Source: Streptomyces seoulensis
GTDB taxonomy: Bacteria > Actinomycetota > Actinomycetes > Streptomycetales > Streptomycetaceae
Assembly: GCF_022846655.1 (NCBI RefSeq)
Contig: NZ_AP025667.1
Location: 3,881,001 to 3,945,000 of the forward strand
Length of the DNA stretch: 64,000 nt
Direction: 5' to 3'
Shown here: positions 1 through 7,556 of the stretch, one piece after another
Layout of the letters: each line of letters opens with the position of its first letter
Position numbering within the stretch: the first letter of the stretch is position 1
The notes under the pieces: generated by a model
What the model was told of the DNA's origin: nothing
Seen by the model: the letters and a program-made list of their open reading frames with translations, nothing else
Database searches by the model: none
Position numbers and translations under genes: made by a program

Positions 1-512
1 TCCTCGCCCACCGGGAGCCGGACGGCAGCCTCCACGTGTACGCCGCTGTGGAGGCCCCGGAGGACTGGCTCGACGGCATCGACTTCACCGACGCCGAGGG
101 GGCGGCGGACGCGGTGCTCAAGGAGTTCGACGGCTGGCACGAGAACCTGCGGGCCCTGGTCGCGGACGCGGACGCCCCGCTGGTGCCGCGCCGCATCCAC
201 GCCCTCCCGGCCGGCCATCACTGGCCCCGCACACCGGGCGTCACGCTGCTCGGCGACGCGGCCCATCTGATGTCACCGTTCGCCGGAGAGGGCGCCAACC
301 TGGCCCTGTTCGACGCCGCCGAACTGGCCCTCGCCCTCCTCGCCCACCCCGCCGACACCGAGGCGGCGCTCACGGCCTACGAGGAGCGGATGTTCACCCG
401 TGCCGGGCGGTCGGCCACGGACTCGGCGCTCATGGGCGGGGTGCTGTTCCGGGCGGACGCTCCGCAGCGGCTGTCGGCGATGTTCGCGGGGCATCAGCCC
501 TGGGCCCGGTAG
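1..512 (+). CDS. FAD-dependent monooxygenase, C-terminal part (gene cut by window start)
   Basis: The reading frame is already open at base 3, so only the last 170 or so codons are present. The visible motif GDAAHLMSPFAGEGANLAL is the second FAD-contacting signature (GD-x6-P-x-G-x-G) of group A flavin hydroxylases, and the shape resembles TetX-like or PHBH-fold enzymes. The N-terminal GxGxxG dinucleotide site lies outside the window. The 3' end overlaps the convergent TetR gene by 83 bp, so the two transcripts are antisense at their ends. The family inserts oxygen into aromatic or polycyclic substrates using NAD(P)H and FAD. The substrate here is unknown. Confidence 0.8.
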   Translation, partial: LAHREPDGSLHVYAAVEAPEDWLDGIDFTDAEGAADAVLKEFDGWHENLRALVADADAPLVPRRIHALPAGHHWPRTPGVTLLGDAAHLMSPFAGEGANLALFDAAELALALLAHPADTEAALTAYEERMFTRAGRSATDSALMGGVLFRADAPQRLSAMFAGHQPWAR

Positions 513-1155
513 CCGTGATCCGGTCCACCAGGTCCAGCCAGCCCGCTTCGAGGCGGCTCATCGGCATGCCGCACTGGCGGTGCAGGTGGTGGATCAGGGC
601 GGGGTCCAGGTAGTTCAGGAGGGTCAGGGCCGACAGCTCGCAGTCGGCCTCCGGGAGCAACTGGCGCAGCAGGACCGTGAGATGGGTGCGCAGGGCCTGG
701 ACCGAGGGGTGGGCGTAGCGGCGGGTGGGCTCCGGGAGGGCGGCGATCTGCAGGTCCAGTTGCTCGGCGGAGCGGTGCAGGACGGCCGTACCGAAGGCGC
801 GGAGGCGGTCCAGCGGGGGTGCGCCGGGGCCCAGCGGGGGCGGGCCGCCGAGGAAGTCGGCCTGGAGACTGCGGGAGGAGTGGTCCAGCAGGGCGGTGAG
901 CAGTCCGGTGCGGTCGCCGAAGCGGCGGAAGACGGTGCCCTTGCCGACCTTGGCCGCCGTGGCGACGGCCTCCATGGTCACCCCGGCCACGCCGTGCTCG
1001 GCGATCAGCCGGGTGGCCGCCTCCAGCAGCCGGGCCCGGTTGCGGGCGGCGTCGGCGCGCAGGCACGGCTCGTCAGGGCCGGTGCCGACCTCCAGCAGCA
1101 GGGGCGTGTCGAGGGGCTCCTGAGGCTGCGGGCAGGGCGGCAGAGCGCTGGACAT
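430..1155 (-). CDS. TetR/AcrR-family transcriptional regulator
   Basis: The N-terminal helix-turn-helix reads ARLLEAATRLIAEHG...VAGVTMEAVATAAKVGKGTVFRRFGDRTGLL, the standard TetR DNA-binding pattern. A helical ligand-binding domain follows, then a low-complexity Pro/Arg/Ala tail. I place the start at the ATG at 1155 (MSSALPPCP). An in-frame ATG at 1182 would put the start almost on top of the operator palindrome at 1187. No clear Shine-Dalgarno precedes either, so a leaderless or short-leader mRNA is possible. The gene is divergent from the FMN reductase at 1277, and two near-identical palindromes lie between them, so it probably represses itself and the reductase. The C-terminal coding end overlaps the monooxygenase gene. 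The inducer is unknown. Confidence 0.88.
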   Translation of the reverse strand: MSSALPPCPQPQEPLDTPLLLEVGTGPDEPCLRADAARNRARLLEAATRLIAEHGVAGVTMEAVATAAKVGKGTVFRRFGDRTGLLTALLDHSSRSLQADFLGGPPPLGPGAPPLDRLRAFGTAVLHRSAEQLDLQIAALPEPTRRYAHPSVQALRTHLTVLLRQLLPEADCELSALTLLNYLDPALIHHLHRQCGMPMSRLEAGWLDLVDRITATGPRADAPRTSPTAAAERPPGTAPRP

Positions 1156-1186
1156 GAAGACAGCGTAAAGCATGGGGAACAAAACT

Positions 1187-1236
1187 GGACCCCGGTCCGG
1201 TTAAGGTGGTAGAAAATTAAACGGACCCCGGTCCGG
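1187..1236. promoter_or_regulatory. Two TetR-type operator palindromes (GGACC-CC-GGTCC)
   Basis: Site 1 is GGACC CC GGTCC at 1187-1198. Site 2 is CGGACC CC GGTCCG at 1222-1235. Both have the same 2-bp centre, and the centres lie 36 bp apart. They flank an A/T-rich stretch (TTAAGGTGGTAGAAAATTAA) that probably holds the divergent promoters. Binding by the adjacent TetR protein is inferred from position and symmetry. Confidence 0.7.
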
Positions 1237-1276
1237 ATCGTTTCCAGCGTGTTTCACCACCCCTTGGAGTACCCCC

Positions 1277-1840
1277 ATGTCCGTTCGCATCCTCGCGCTC
1301 GTCGGCAGCCTCCGCGCCGGTTCGCACAACCGCCAGCTCGCCGAGGCGGCCGCCAAGCTCGCCCCCGAGGGCGCCGAGGTCGTGCTCTACGAGGGCCTGG
1401 CCGACGTTCCGTTCTACAACGAGGACATCGACGTCGAGGGCCAGGTCCCGGCCGCCGCCGCCGAGCTGCGCGCCGCCGCCCAGGCCGCCGACGCCTTCCT
1501 GGTCTTCTCCCCCGAGTACAACGGCACGATGCCGGCCGTGCTGAAGAACGCCATCGACTGGCTGTCCCGCCCGTACGGCGCCGGCGCCTTCGGCGGCAAG
1601 CCGGTCGCCGTCATCGGCACCGCGTTCGGCCAGTACGGCGGCGTGTGGGCGCAGGACGACACCCGCAAGGCCGTGGGCATCGCCGGCGGCAAGGTGATCG
1701 AGGACATCAAGCTCTCCATCCCCGGCTCCGTGACCCGCTTCGCCGAGACCCACCCGGCGGACGACACCGAGGTCGCCGCGCAGCTCACCGAGGTCGTCAC
1801 CCGCCTCCACGGCACCGTCGGCGACGTCATCGCCGCCTGA
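1277..1840 (+). CDS. NAD(P)H-dependent FMN reductase (flavodoxin-like)
   Basis: The 187-residue protein begins with the FMN phosphate-binding loop GSLRAGSHNRQLAE and carries the second signature PEYNGTMPAVLKNAIDWLSRP. Both are diagnostic of the NADPH-dependent FMN reductase family (quinone, azo and chromate reductases of the YieF/ChrR type). It is a cytosolic homodimer or tetramer in characterised relatives. A Shine-Dalgarno TTGGAG sits 7-8 bases before the ATG. The gene is divergent from a TetR regulator with paired operators between them, suggesting induction by a redox-active or electrophilic compound. A strong hairpin follows the stop. Confidence 0.92.
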   Translation: MSVRILALVGSLRAGSHNRQLAEAAAKLAPEGAEVVLYEGLADVPFYNEDIDVEGQVPAAAAELRAAAQAADAFLVFSPEYNGTMPAVLKNAIDWLSRPYGAGAFGGKPVAVIGTAFGQYGGVWAQDDTRKAVGIAGGKVIEDIKLSIPGSVTRFAETHPADDTEVAAQLTEVVTRLHGTVGDVIAA

Positions 1841-1856
1841 CCGCGACACGCCTTCA

Positions 1857-1887
1857 GGGGGCCGGAGTCCACTGGACTCCGGCCCCC
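1857..1887. terminator. Bidirectional intrinsic hairpin
   Basis: A perfect 14-bp stem GGGGGCCGGAGTCC / GGACTCCGGCCCCC with a 3-nt loop (ACT) lies in the 64-bp gap between two convergent genes, so it can serve both. Confidence 0.8.
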
Positions 1888-1904
1888 TGCGCGTGCGGCG
1901 GGAC

Positions 1905-2873
1905 CTACTTCGCGAACGCGTCCACGCCCGTCAGGCCGGCCGACAGCGCCCACAGCCTGGCCGCCTGCTCGGGGTCGGTCGCCCAGTCCTTGACCCCGCC
2001 CCAGGACCCGTCCTCGGGCGCGGGCTCGGCCACGTCGCAGTCCTCCAGGTACAGCCCGCCCAGGCCGTCGAGCCGGGGCGAGGTGGCGGCCCAGACCTGG
2101 GTGGCCGCGCCCTGCTCCGGGGTCTTGAAGCCCGCGGGGTTCAGCGGGTTGCCCTGCTCGTCGATCCAGCCGCGCTCGACCATCTCCTCCTTGGGAAGGT
2201 GGCGCTGGAGCGGGGTCATGATGCCGCCGGGATGGAGCGAGAAGGCGCGGACACCGGCGTCCCGGCCCAGCTCGTCGAGGTGGAGGGCGAACAGGGCGTT
2301 GGCCGTCTTGGCCTGGCCGTACGCCTGCCACTTGTCGTAGCCCTCGGTCCACTGGACGTCGTCCCAGCGGATGGGCGAGAGGTGGTGGCCGCGCGAGGAC
2401 ACCGAGACGACACGGGCGCCGTCACCTGCCGCGAGCGCCGGCCAGAGCCGGTTGACGAGGGCGAAGTGGCCGAGGTGGTTGGTGGCGAACTGCGTCTCCC
2501 AGCCGGGTCCGACGCGGGTCTCCGGGCAGGCCATGATCCCGGCGTTGTCGATCAGGAAGTCGATGGTGCGGCCCGACGCCAGGAACCGTTCGGCGAAGGC
2601 GCGCACGCTGTCCAGGTCGCCGAGGTCCAGCTCGTCCACCTCGACGTTCTCCAGCCCGGCCAGCGCCTCCCGGGCCGCGTCGGGACGCCGGGCCGGGACG
2701 ACGACATGGGCGCCGGCCTTGGTCAGCGCACGCGTGGTCTCCAGACCGAGACCCGAGTAGCCCCCGGTGACGACGGCCAGCCTGCCCGTGAGGTCGATGC
2801 CCGCGAGGACCTCGTCGGCGGTGCTGTCCGCGCCGAAACCCGAACCGATCTTGTGCTGTGCAGGAGTGCTCAT
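1905..2873 (-). CDS. Short-chain dehydrogenase/reductase (SDR), extended WW-oxidoreductase/retinol-dehydrogenase-like
   Basis: This is a 322-residue Rossmann enzyme. It has the cofactor motif VVTGGYSGLGLETTRAL, the NNAG equivalent IDNAGIMA, the NHLGHF strand, and the catalytic Ser (VVSVSSRGH) with YGQAKTA as Y-x3-K. It uses NAD(P)(H) to oxidise or reduce an alcohol or carbonyl; the substrate is unknown. The ATG at 2873 is chosen because a MerR-type promoter ends about 7 bases upstream, which would make the mRNA leaderless. The gene diverges from an esterase at 3030 and converges on the FMN reductase. Confidence 0.9.
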   Translation of the reverse strand: MSTPAQHKIGSGFGADSTADEVLAGIDLTGRLAVVTGGYSGLGLETTRALTKAGAHVVVPARRPDAAREALAGLENVEVDELDLGDLDSVRAFAERFLASGRTIDFLIDNAGIMACPETRVGPGWETQFATNHLGHFALVNRLWPALAAGDGARVVSVSSRGHHLSPIRWDDVQWTEGYDKWQAYGQAKTANALFALHLDELGRDAGVRAFSLHPGGIMTPLQRHLPKEEMVERGWIDEQGNPLNPAGFKTPEQGAATQVWAATSPRLDGLGGLYLEDCDVAEPAPEDGSWGGVKDWATDPEQAARLWALSAGLTGVDAFAK

Positions 2874-2880
2874 ACCCGGA

Positions 2881-2911
2881 ACGCTACGAATTCGAGTGCT
2901 CTCGAAGTCAA
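2881..2911 (-). promoter_or_regulatory. MerR-type promoter: 19-bp spacer containing a dyad
   Basis: On the minus strand, TTGACT (2911-2906) and TAGCGT (2886-2881) are separated by 19 bp, longer than the normal 17. A dyad, TTCGAG-N4-CTCGAA (2891-2906), sits within and at the edge of that spacer. A long spacer with an internal dyad is the hallmark of promoters activated by MerR/SoxR-family proteins through DNA untwisting. The predicted start site falls at or next to the ATG at 2873. No MerR gene is present in this window. Confidence 0.6.
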
Positions 2912-3029
2912 GCGGAGCGCCGGAGCGCGCCGGAGTCCTGCGCCCCGGCGCCCGCGCCCCGATGCTGGAAGGGCGCCGGGAGAGGCGCGGGGAAGTGAAT
3001 CGCCCGCGAGCGAGGGAAGGGGCACGATC

Positions 3030-4007
3030 ATGACCATGGACCCGCCTCCGTTCGACCCGGAACTCGCCGCCGCTCTGGAACCGCTCAAGGACGTGATGGA
3101 GCCGGGACTGACCCCGGACGGGATCGAGGCGGCCCGGCGGGACGCGGAGATGGAGGTGTTCGGCTCGCTGGACCTCACCATGGACGGCGCCTTCGAGGTC
3201 GAGGACCGCGAGGTGCCGGGCCCGCCGGATGCCCCGGACGTGTCCCTGTACATCTGCCGCCCCGCCTCCGCCCCGCCCGGTGCCGCGCTGCCGGTGATCT
3301 ACTACGTGCACGGTGGCGGGATGATCCTCGGCACCAACCGCGCGGGCGTGGACACGCCCCTCGCCCTCGCCCTGGACCTCGGTGGCGCGGTGGTCGTCTC
3401 CGTGAAGTACCGGCTCGCCCCCGAGCACCCGCATCCGGCGCCGGCGGAGGACGTGTACGCCGGGCTGCTGTGGACGGCGGAACACGCCGAGGAGCTCGGC
3501 GGCGACCCGGAGCGGATCGTCCTCGCGGGCGCCAGTGCGGGCGGCGGTCTGGCCGCCGCGCTCGCCCTGATGCTGCGGGACCGCCAAGGGCCGCCCGTGA
3601 TCGGCCAGTTGTTGATGTACCCGATGCTGGACGACCGCAACGACACTCCTTCCAGTCACCAGATGGCGGGCATCGGCGTCTGGGACCGCACCGCCAACGA
3701 GACCGGCTGGAACGCGCTGCTGGGCGAGCGCCGGGGCGGCCCGGACGTCTCCCCGTACGCCGCCCCGGCACGCGCGACCGATCTGTCCGGGCTGCCCCCG
3801 GCCTTTCTCGACGTCGGCTCGGCGGAGACCTTCCGCGACGAGGTGGTGGAGTACGCGTCCAGGATCTGGCGGTGCGGCGGGGTGGCCGAACTCCACGTCT
3901 GGCCGGGCGGGTTCCACGGCTTCGACGCGTTCGCTCCACAGGCGGCCCTGTCGAAGGCGGCCCGTGCGGCACAACTGGGCTGGCTGAGGCGGCTGCTGTC
4001 CGACTGA
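3030..4007 (+). CDS. Alpha/beta hydrolase, HSL-type esterase/lipase
   Basis: The 325-residue protein has the HGGG oxyanion motif (YYVHGGGMILG), the nucleophile elbow GASAGGG (G-x-S-x-G) and the KYRLAPEHPHPAPAEDVYAGL stretch typical of the hormone-sensitive lipase family. The likely catalytic Asp is in the FLDVGSAETFRDE region and the His in PGGFHGFD. No signal peptide is seen, so it acts in the cytosol on short acyl esters. The start is the ATG at 3030, preceded by GAGGGAAGGGG. The gene is divergent from the SDR. Confidence 0.9.
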   Translation: MTMDPPPFDPELAAALEPLKDVMEPGLTPDGIEAARRDAEMEVFGSLDLTMDGAFEVEDREVPGPPDAPDVSLYICRPASAPPGAALPVIYYVHGGGMILGTNRAGVDTPLALALDLGGAVVVSVKYRLAPEHPHPAPAEDVYAGLLWTAEHAEELGGDPERIVLAGASAGGGLAAALALMLRDRQGPPVIGQLLMYPMLDDRNDTPSSHQMAGIGVWDRTANETGWNALLGERRGGPDVSPYAAPARATDLSGLPPAFLDVGSAETFRDEVVEYASRIWRCGGVAELHVWPGGFHGFDAFAPQAALSKAARAAQLGWLRRLLSD

Positions 4008-4037
4008 ACCGATCAAACCCCGAGGTCCGAAAGCCCG

Positions 4038-4508
4038 TTGGCCGCCATTAGGGTGCACGGCGTGAGCACGTACAGCGAAGAGAACGTCCCCGGCCGCTTC
4101 GGCCCCCACGCCACCACCGAGGCCGACCCGCGCCAGGTCGGCCAGGTGCGTACCGAGTACACCCCCGAGCACGACGGCGACCCCGATCCGGGCGAGATCG
4201 TCTGGACGTGGGTGCCGTTCGAGGAGAACGACGGCCGGGGCAAGGACCGCCCGGTGCTGGTCGTCGCCAGGGAGGCGGCCGGAACCTTCCTCGCCGTCCA
4301 GTTGTCCAGCAAGCGGCACGACGGCGACCGGGAGTGGGTGGCGATAGGCCAGGGCCCCTGGGACCGCACCGGCCGCGACTCCTGGGTGTCCGTGGACCGC
4401 GTGCTGCGGCTTCACGACGACGGCATGCGCCGGGAGGCGTGCGCGCTGGACCGGATGCGCTTCAACCTGGTGCGGCAGCGGCTCTACGAGCGCTACGGCT
4501 GGACCTGA
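4038..4508 (+). CDS. PemK/MazF-like protein
   Basis: The 156-residue protein contains the MazF/PemK beta-barrel core: PGEIVWTWVPFEENDGRGKDRPVLVV, then a SSK strand and a DSWVSVDRVLRL segment. Toxins of this fold cleave mRNA, but no antitoxin gene lies next to it and both neighbours are unrelated. It may therefore be a domesticated or house-keeping member, as is common in Streptomyces. A GTG at 4062 is an alternative start (VSTYSEEN). A perfect hairpin follows directly. Confidence 0.75.
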   Translation: MAAIRVHGVSTYSEENVPGRFGPHATTEADPRQVGQVRTEYTPEHDGDPDPGEIVWTWVPFEENDGRGKDRPVLVVAREAAGTFLAVQLSSKRHDGDREWVAIGQGPWDRTGRDSWVSVDRVLRLHDDGMRREACALDRMRFNLVRQRLYERYGWT

Positions 4509-4515
4509 TCGCAGG

Positions 4516-4541
4516 AGGCCCGCCCCGGCCGGGGCGGGCCT
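4516..4541. terminator. Perfect GC-rich palindrome after the PemK-like gene
   Basis: A self-complementary 26-bp palindrome with half-site AGGCCCGCCCCGG is followed by TT, seven bases past the stop at 4508. Confidence 0.7.
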
Positions 4542-4763
4542 TCCGCACGACCTCCGGGACACGCCCCTCGGTCACCCGGTCGGAGCAGAGCCTCCGAGAC
4601 CGCCCCGAGCCCTCCCCGCCCCCTCTGATCTGCCCGGACTCCCACCGCCCGCCGCTCTCCCCGCCGTGCCCGCACGCGCACCTGGGGTAATGCTGGTGGG
4701 GTGCCGCGATGGCGCCCGGAACCGGTCACCCCGGTCCGGGAGGAAACGCGCGAGGAGACGCAG

Positions 4764-4904
4764 ATGAACGGTCCCGGACGTCCCATTGGGCGCTCTTGTG
4801 CGATGCGGTGCGAGGGTCTTGGGTGGAACGCGTCTTCGCCCGGCGCACCCGAGGCCGGGCTCCGTCGGCACGGTGGAATCCCAGGAGAATCCCGACATGT
4901 CTGA
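4764..4904 (+). CDS. Possible small leader ORF (46 codons) overlapping the egtA start
   Basis: An ATG at 4764 is preceded by a strong Shine-Dalgarno (GAGGAGACGCAG). The short frame reads MNGPGRPIGRSCAMRCEGLG... and stops at 4904, 8 bases inside egtA, so translation could be coupled. Two Cys codons lie close together (RSCAMRC). The rest of the 4542-4896 gap shows nothing else I can name. No homolog is recognised, and coding is supported only by the ribosome-binding site and position. It could equally be part of an untranslated leader. Confidence 0.3.
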   Translation: MNGPGRPIGRSCAMRCEGLGWNASSPGAPEAGLRRHGGIPGESRHV

Positions 4905-6228
4905 CGCAACGAGCGGTGACTGTACGGAGCACCACTGTACGAGGCACGACTGCACCCGGCACCGCGCCGCGGTCACCGAGGCCGAGGTCGACGCCCTGAT
5001 CCGGGGCATCTGCTTCAAGACCGGCCCTCCCCGCACCCTCGGGGTGGAGGTGGAGTGGCTGGTCCGAGACCCGGAACGGCCGTGGCTCCCCGTACCGCCC
5101 GAACGGCTCGAAGCGGCCCACGCGGCCGTGCGCACCCTCCCCCTGGACTCGCCGGTCACCGTCGAGCCCGGCGGCCAACTGGAGCTCAGCTCCCTGCCGG
5201 CCGCCTCCCTGACGGAGTGCGTCACCTCCGTCTCCGCCGACCTGGCCGCCGTCCGTGAGGTGCTCGCCGGGGACGGCCTGGCCCTCGTCGGAGTGGGCCA
5301 CGATCCCTGGCAGGAGCCCCGCCGCTTCCTGCGCGAACCCCGCTACGACGCCATGGAGGCGTGCCTGGACCGCACCGGCCGGGCCGGCCGGCACATGATG
5401 TGCGCGTCGGCGTCGGTGCAGGTCTGCGTGGACGCCGGGTACGAGGAACCGGGCCCGCTCGGGTACGAGCGGCGCTGGTGGCTGGCGCACCAACTGGGCG
5501 CGGTCCTGGTGGCCGCGTTCGCCAACTCCCCGCTGACCGGGCGGCGGCCCACGGGCTGGCGCTCCACCCGGCAACTGCACTGGATGGAGATCGGTCCCGG
5601 CCGGGCCGGCGCTCCCCCGACGGACGGCGAACCGCGGGCCGACTGGGCCCGGCACGTGCTGGACTCCCCCGTGATGTGCGTCCGCCGCGACGAGGGCCCC
5701 TGGGACGTGCCGGAGGCGCTGACCTTCCGCGAGTGGACCCGCGCGCGGACCCCGCGCCCGCCCACCCGGGCGGATCTCGACTACCACCTGACCACGCTGT
5801 TCCCGCCGGTCCGGCCGCGCGGTCATCTGGAGCTGCGGATGATCGACGCGCAGCCCGGTGACGACGGGTGGATCGTGCCGCTCGCGGTGACGGCGGCCCT
5901 CTTCGACGACCCGGAGGCCGCCGAGGCCGCGCACCGGGCGGTGAAGCCGCTGACGGAACGCACGCTGGACCGGCCCGCCCCGCACAACCCGCTGTGGTCG
6001 GACGCGGCCCGGCTCGGCCTCGCCGATCCGGGACTGCGGGAGGCCGCCATCGCCTGCTTCACGGCGGCACTCGCGGCGCTGCCCCGGCTCGGTGCCACGC
6101 CCGAGGTGTCGGACACGGTGGCGGGGTACCTGGACCGTTACGTCCTGCGGGGCCGCTGCCCGGCCGACGACCTGCTGGCCGGCGCCACGGACCCGCGCGC
6201 CCACGCGAGGAAGGACATCCGCACATGA
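4897..6228 (+). CDS. egtA: Ergothioneine biosynthesis glutamate-cysteine ligase EgtA
   Basis: EgtA joins glutamate and cysteine into gamma-glutamylcysteine with ATP, providing the sulfur donor for EgtB. The 443-residue protein has the GCS2-type glutamate-cysteine ligase layout, with GVEVEWLVRDP and VEPGGQLELSSLP near the N-terminus and HMMCASASVQVCVD in the middle. The first 35 residues carry several Cys and His (DCTEHHCTRHDCTRH), which is not part of the catalytic fold. The ATG at 4897 has a CAGGAGAA ribosome-binding site. The stop overlaps the egtB start as ATGA, making it the first gene of a coupled operon. Confidence 0.95.
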   Translation: MSDATSGDCTEHHCTRHDCTRHRAAVTEAEVDALIRGICFKTGPPRTLGVEVEWLVRDPERPWLPVPPERLEAAHAAVRTLPLDSPVTVEPGGQLELSSLPAASLTECVTSVSADLAAVREVLAGDGLALVGVGHDPWQEPRRFLREPRYDAMEACLDRTGRAGRHMMCASASVQVCVDAGYEEPGPLGYERRWWLAHQLGAVLVAAFANSPLTGRRPTGWRSTRQLHWMEIGPGRAGAPPTDGEPRADWARHVLDSPVMCVRRDEGPWDVPEALTFREWTRARTPRPPTRADLDYHLTTLFPPVRPRGHLELRMIDAQPGDDGWIVPLAVTAALFDDPEAAEAAHRAVKPLTERTLDRPAPHNPLWSDAARLGLADPGLREAAIACFTAALAALPRLGATPEVSDTVAGYLDRYVLRGRCPADDLLAGATDPRAHARKDIRT

Positions 6229-7556
6229 CCGCCCAGGAGAGCGGGACGGCGGCGGCCGGCACCGAGACGCTGCGCGAGCGGCTGCTCGCCTCGCTGGTCA
6301 CCGCCCGCGCCCGCACCACGCTGCTGACAAGCTGTGTGGAGGAGCCGGACCTCACCGCACAGCACTCCCCGCTGATGTCGCCCCTGGTGTGGGACCTCGC
6401 GCACATCGGCAACCAGGAGGAGCTGTGGCTGCTGCGGAACGTCGGCGGCCGGGAGCCGATGCGGCCCGAGATCGACGGGCTGTACGACGCCTTCGAGCAC
6501 CCGCGCTCCGAGCGCCCCTCGCTGCCGCTGCTGCCGCCCGAGGAGGCGCGTAGATACGCGGCCGAGGTGCGCGGGCGGGCACTGGACCTGCTGGAGGGCG
6601 CGGACTTCGAGGGCACCCGGCTCACCGAGGCCGGGTTCGCCTTCGGGATGATCGCCCAGCACGAACAGCAGCACGACGAGACGATGCTGATCACCCATCA
6701 GCTCCGCACGGGCCCGACCGCGCTGACCGCCCCCGACCACCGGCCGGCGCCCCCGTACACGGGTCCGGCCGAAGTCCTGGTCCCCGGCGGCCCCTTCACC
6801 ATGGGCACCTCCACCGAGCCCTGGGCACTGGACAACGAACGCCCGGCGCACGTACGGGAGGTGGCGCCGTACTGGATCGACACGGTGCCGGTGTCGAACG
6901 CGGCCTACCAGGCGTTCATCGCGGACGGCGGCTACGACACCGAGCGCTGGTGGACCCCGGAGGGCTGGGCGCATGTACGGCGCAACTCCCTGACGGCACC
7001 GCTGTACTGGCACCGGGAGGGGGACCAGTGGCTGCGGCGCCGTTTCGGTGTCACGGAGGCGGTGCCGCCCGAGGAGCCGGTGCTGCACGTGTGCTGGTAC
7101 GAGGCGGACGCCTACGCCCGCTGGGCCGGGCGCAGGCTGCCCACCGAGGCTGAGTGGGAGAAGGCGGCCCGGTACGATCCGGCCACCGGCCGCTCCGCCC
7201 GCTATCCGTGGGGCGACGCCGAGCCGGGCCCGGAGCACGCCAACCTGGGCCAGCGGCACCTCTCCCCCGCTCCTGTCGGCAGCTACCCGGCCGGTGGATC
7301 GCCGCTCGGGGTGCGGCAGTTGATCGGGGACGTGTGGGAGTGGACGTCGAGCGACCTCGCGCCGTATCCGGGGTTCGCCGCCTTCCCGTACCGGGAGTAC
7401 TCGGAGGTGTTCTTCGGGCCGGAGTACAAGGTGCTGCGCGGCGGTTCGTTCGCGGTGGACGCGGTGGCCTGCCGGGGGACGTTCCGCAACTGGGACTACC
7501 CGATCCGGCGGCAGATCTTCTCCGGGTTCCGCACCGCCCGCTCGGAGTCCGCCTGA
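6225..7556 (+). CDS. egtB: Hercynine oxygenase EgtB (sulfoxide synthase)
   Basis: EgtB is the non-haem iron enzyme that links hercynine to gamma-glutamylcysteine with O2, giving the sulfoxide. The N-terminal DinB-like domain carries the iron motif H-x3-H-x-E (H146EQQHDE152), with a further His in WDLAHIGNQEE. The C-terminal half is a formylglycine-generating-enzyme-like fold (GGPFTMG, RLPTEAEWEKAARY, GDVWEWTSS, VLRGGSFA). It is 443 residues, the usual length. It starts inside the egtA stop codon and ends overlapping egtC (TGATG), so translation is coupled on both sides. Confidence 0.96.
   Translation: MTAQESGTAAAGTETLRERLLASLVTARARTTLLTSCVEEPDLTAQHSPLMSPLVWDLAHIGNQEELWLLRNVGGREPMRPEIDGLYDAFEHPRSERPSLPLLPPEEARRYAAEVRGRALDLLEGADFEGTRLTEAGFAFGMIAQHEQQHDETMLITHQLRTGPTALTAPDHRPAPPYTGPAEVLVPGGPFTMGTSTEPWALDNERPAHVREVAPYWIDTVPVSNAAYQAFIADGGYDTERWWTPEGWAHVRRNSLTAPLYWHREGDQWLRRRFGVTEAVPPEEPVLHVCWYEADAYARWAGRRLPTEAEWEKAARYDPATGRSARYPWGDAEPGPEHANLGQRHLSPAPVGSYPAGGSPLGVRQLIGDVWEWTSSDLAPYPGFAAFPYREYSEVFFGPEYKVLRGGSFAVDAVACRGTFRNWDYPIRRQIFSGFRTARSESA

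Noticed and set aside
4038..4508. A complete toxin-antitoxin module around the PemK-like gene
   Set aside because: No small antitoxin-like ORF is adjacent on either side; the small protein at 10267 is too distant and of another type.
1905..4562. A single 885-codon minus-strand frame
   Set aside because: Only the last 322 codons (from 2873) are a recognisable SDR; the upstream part is the GC-rich shadow of the esterase and PemK-like genes on the other strand.
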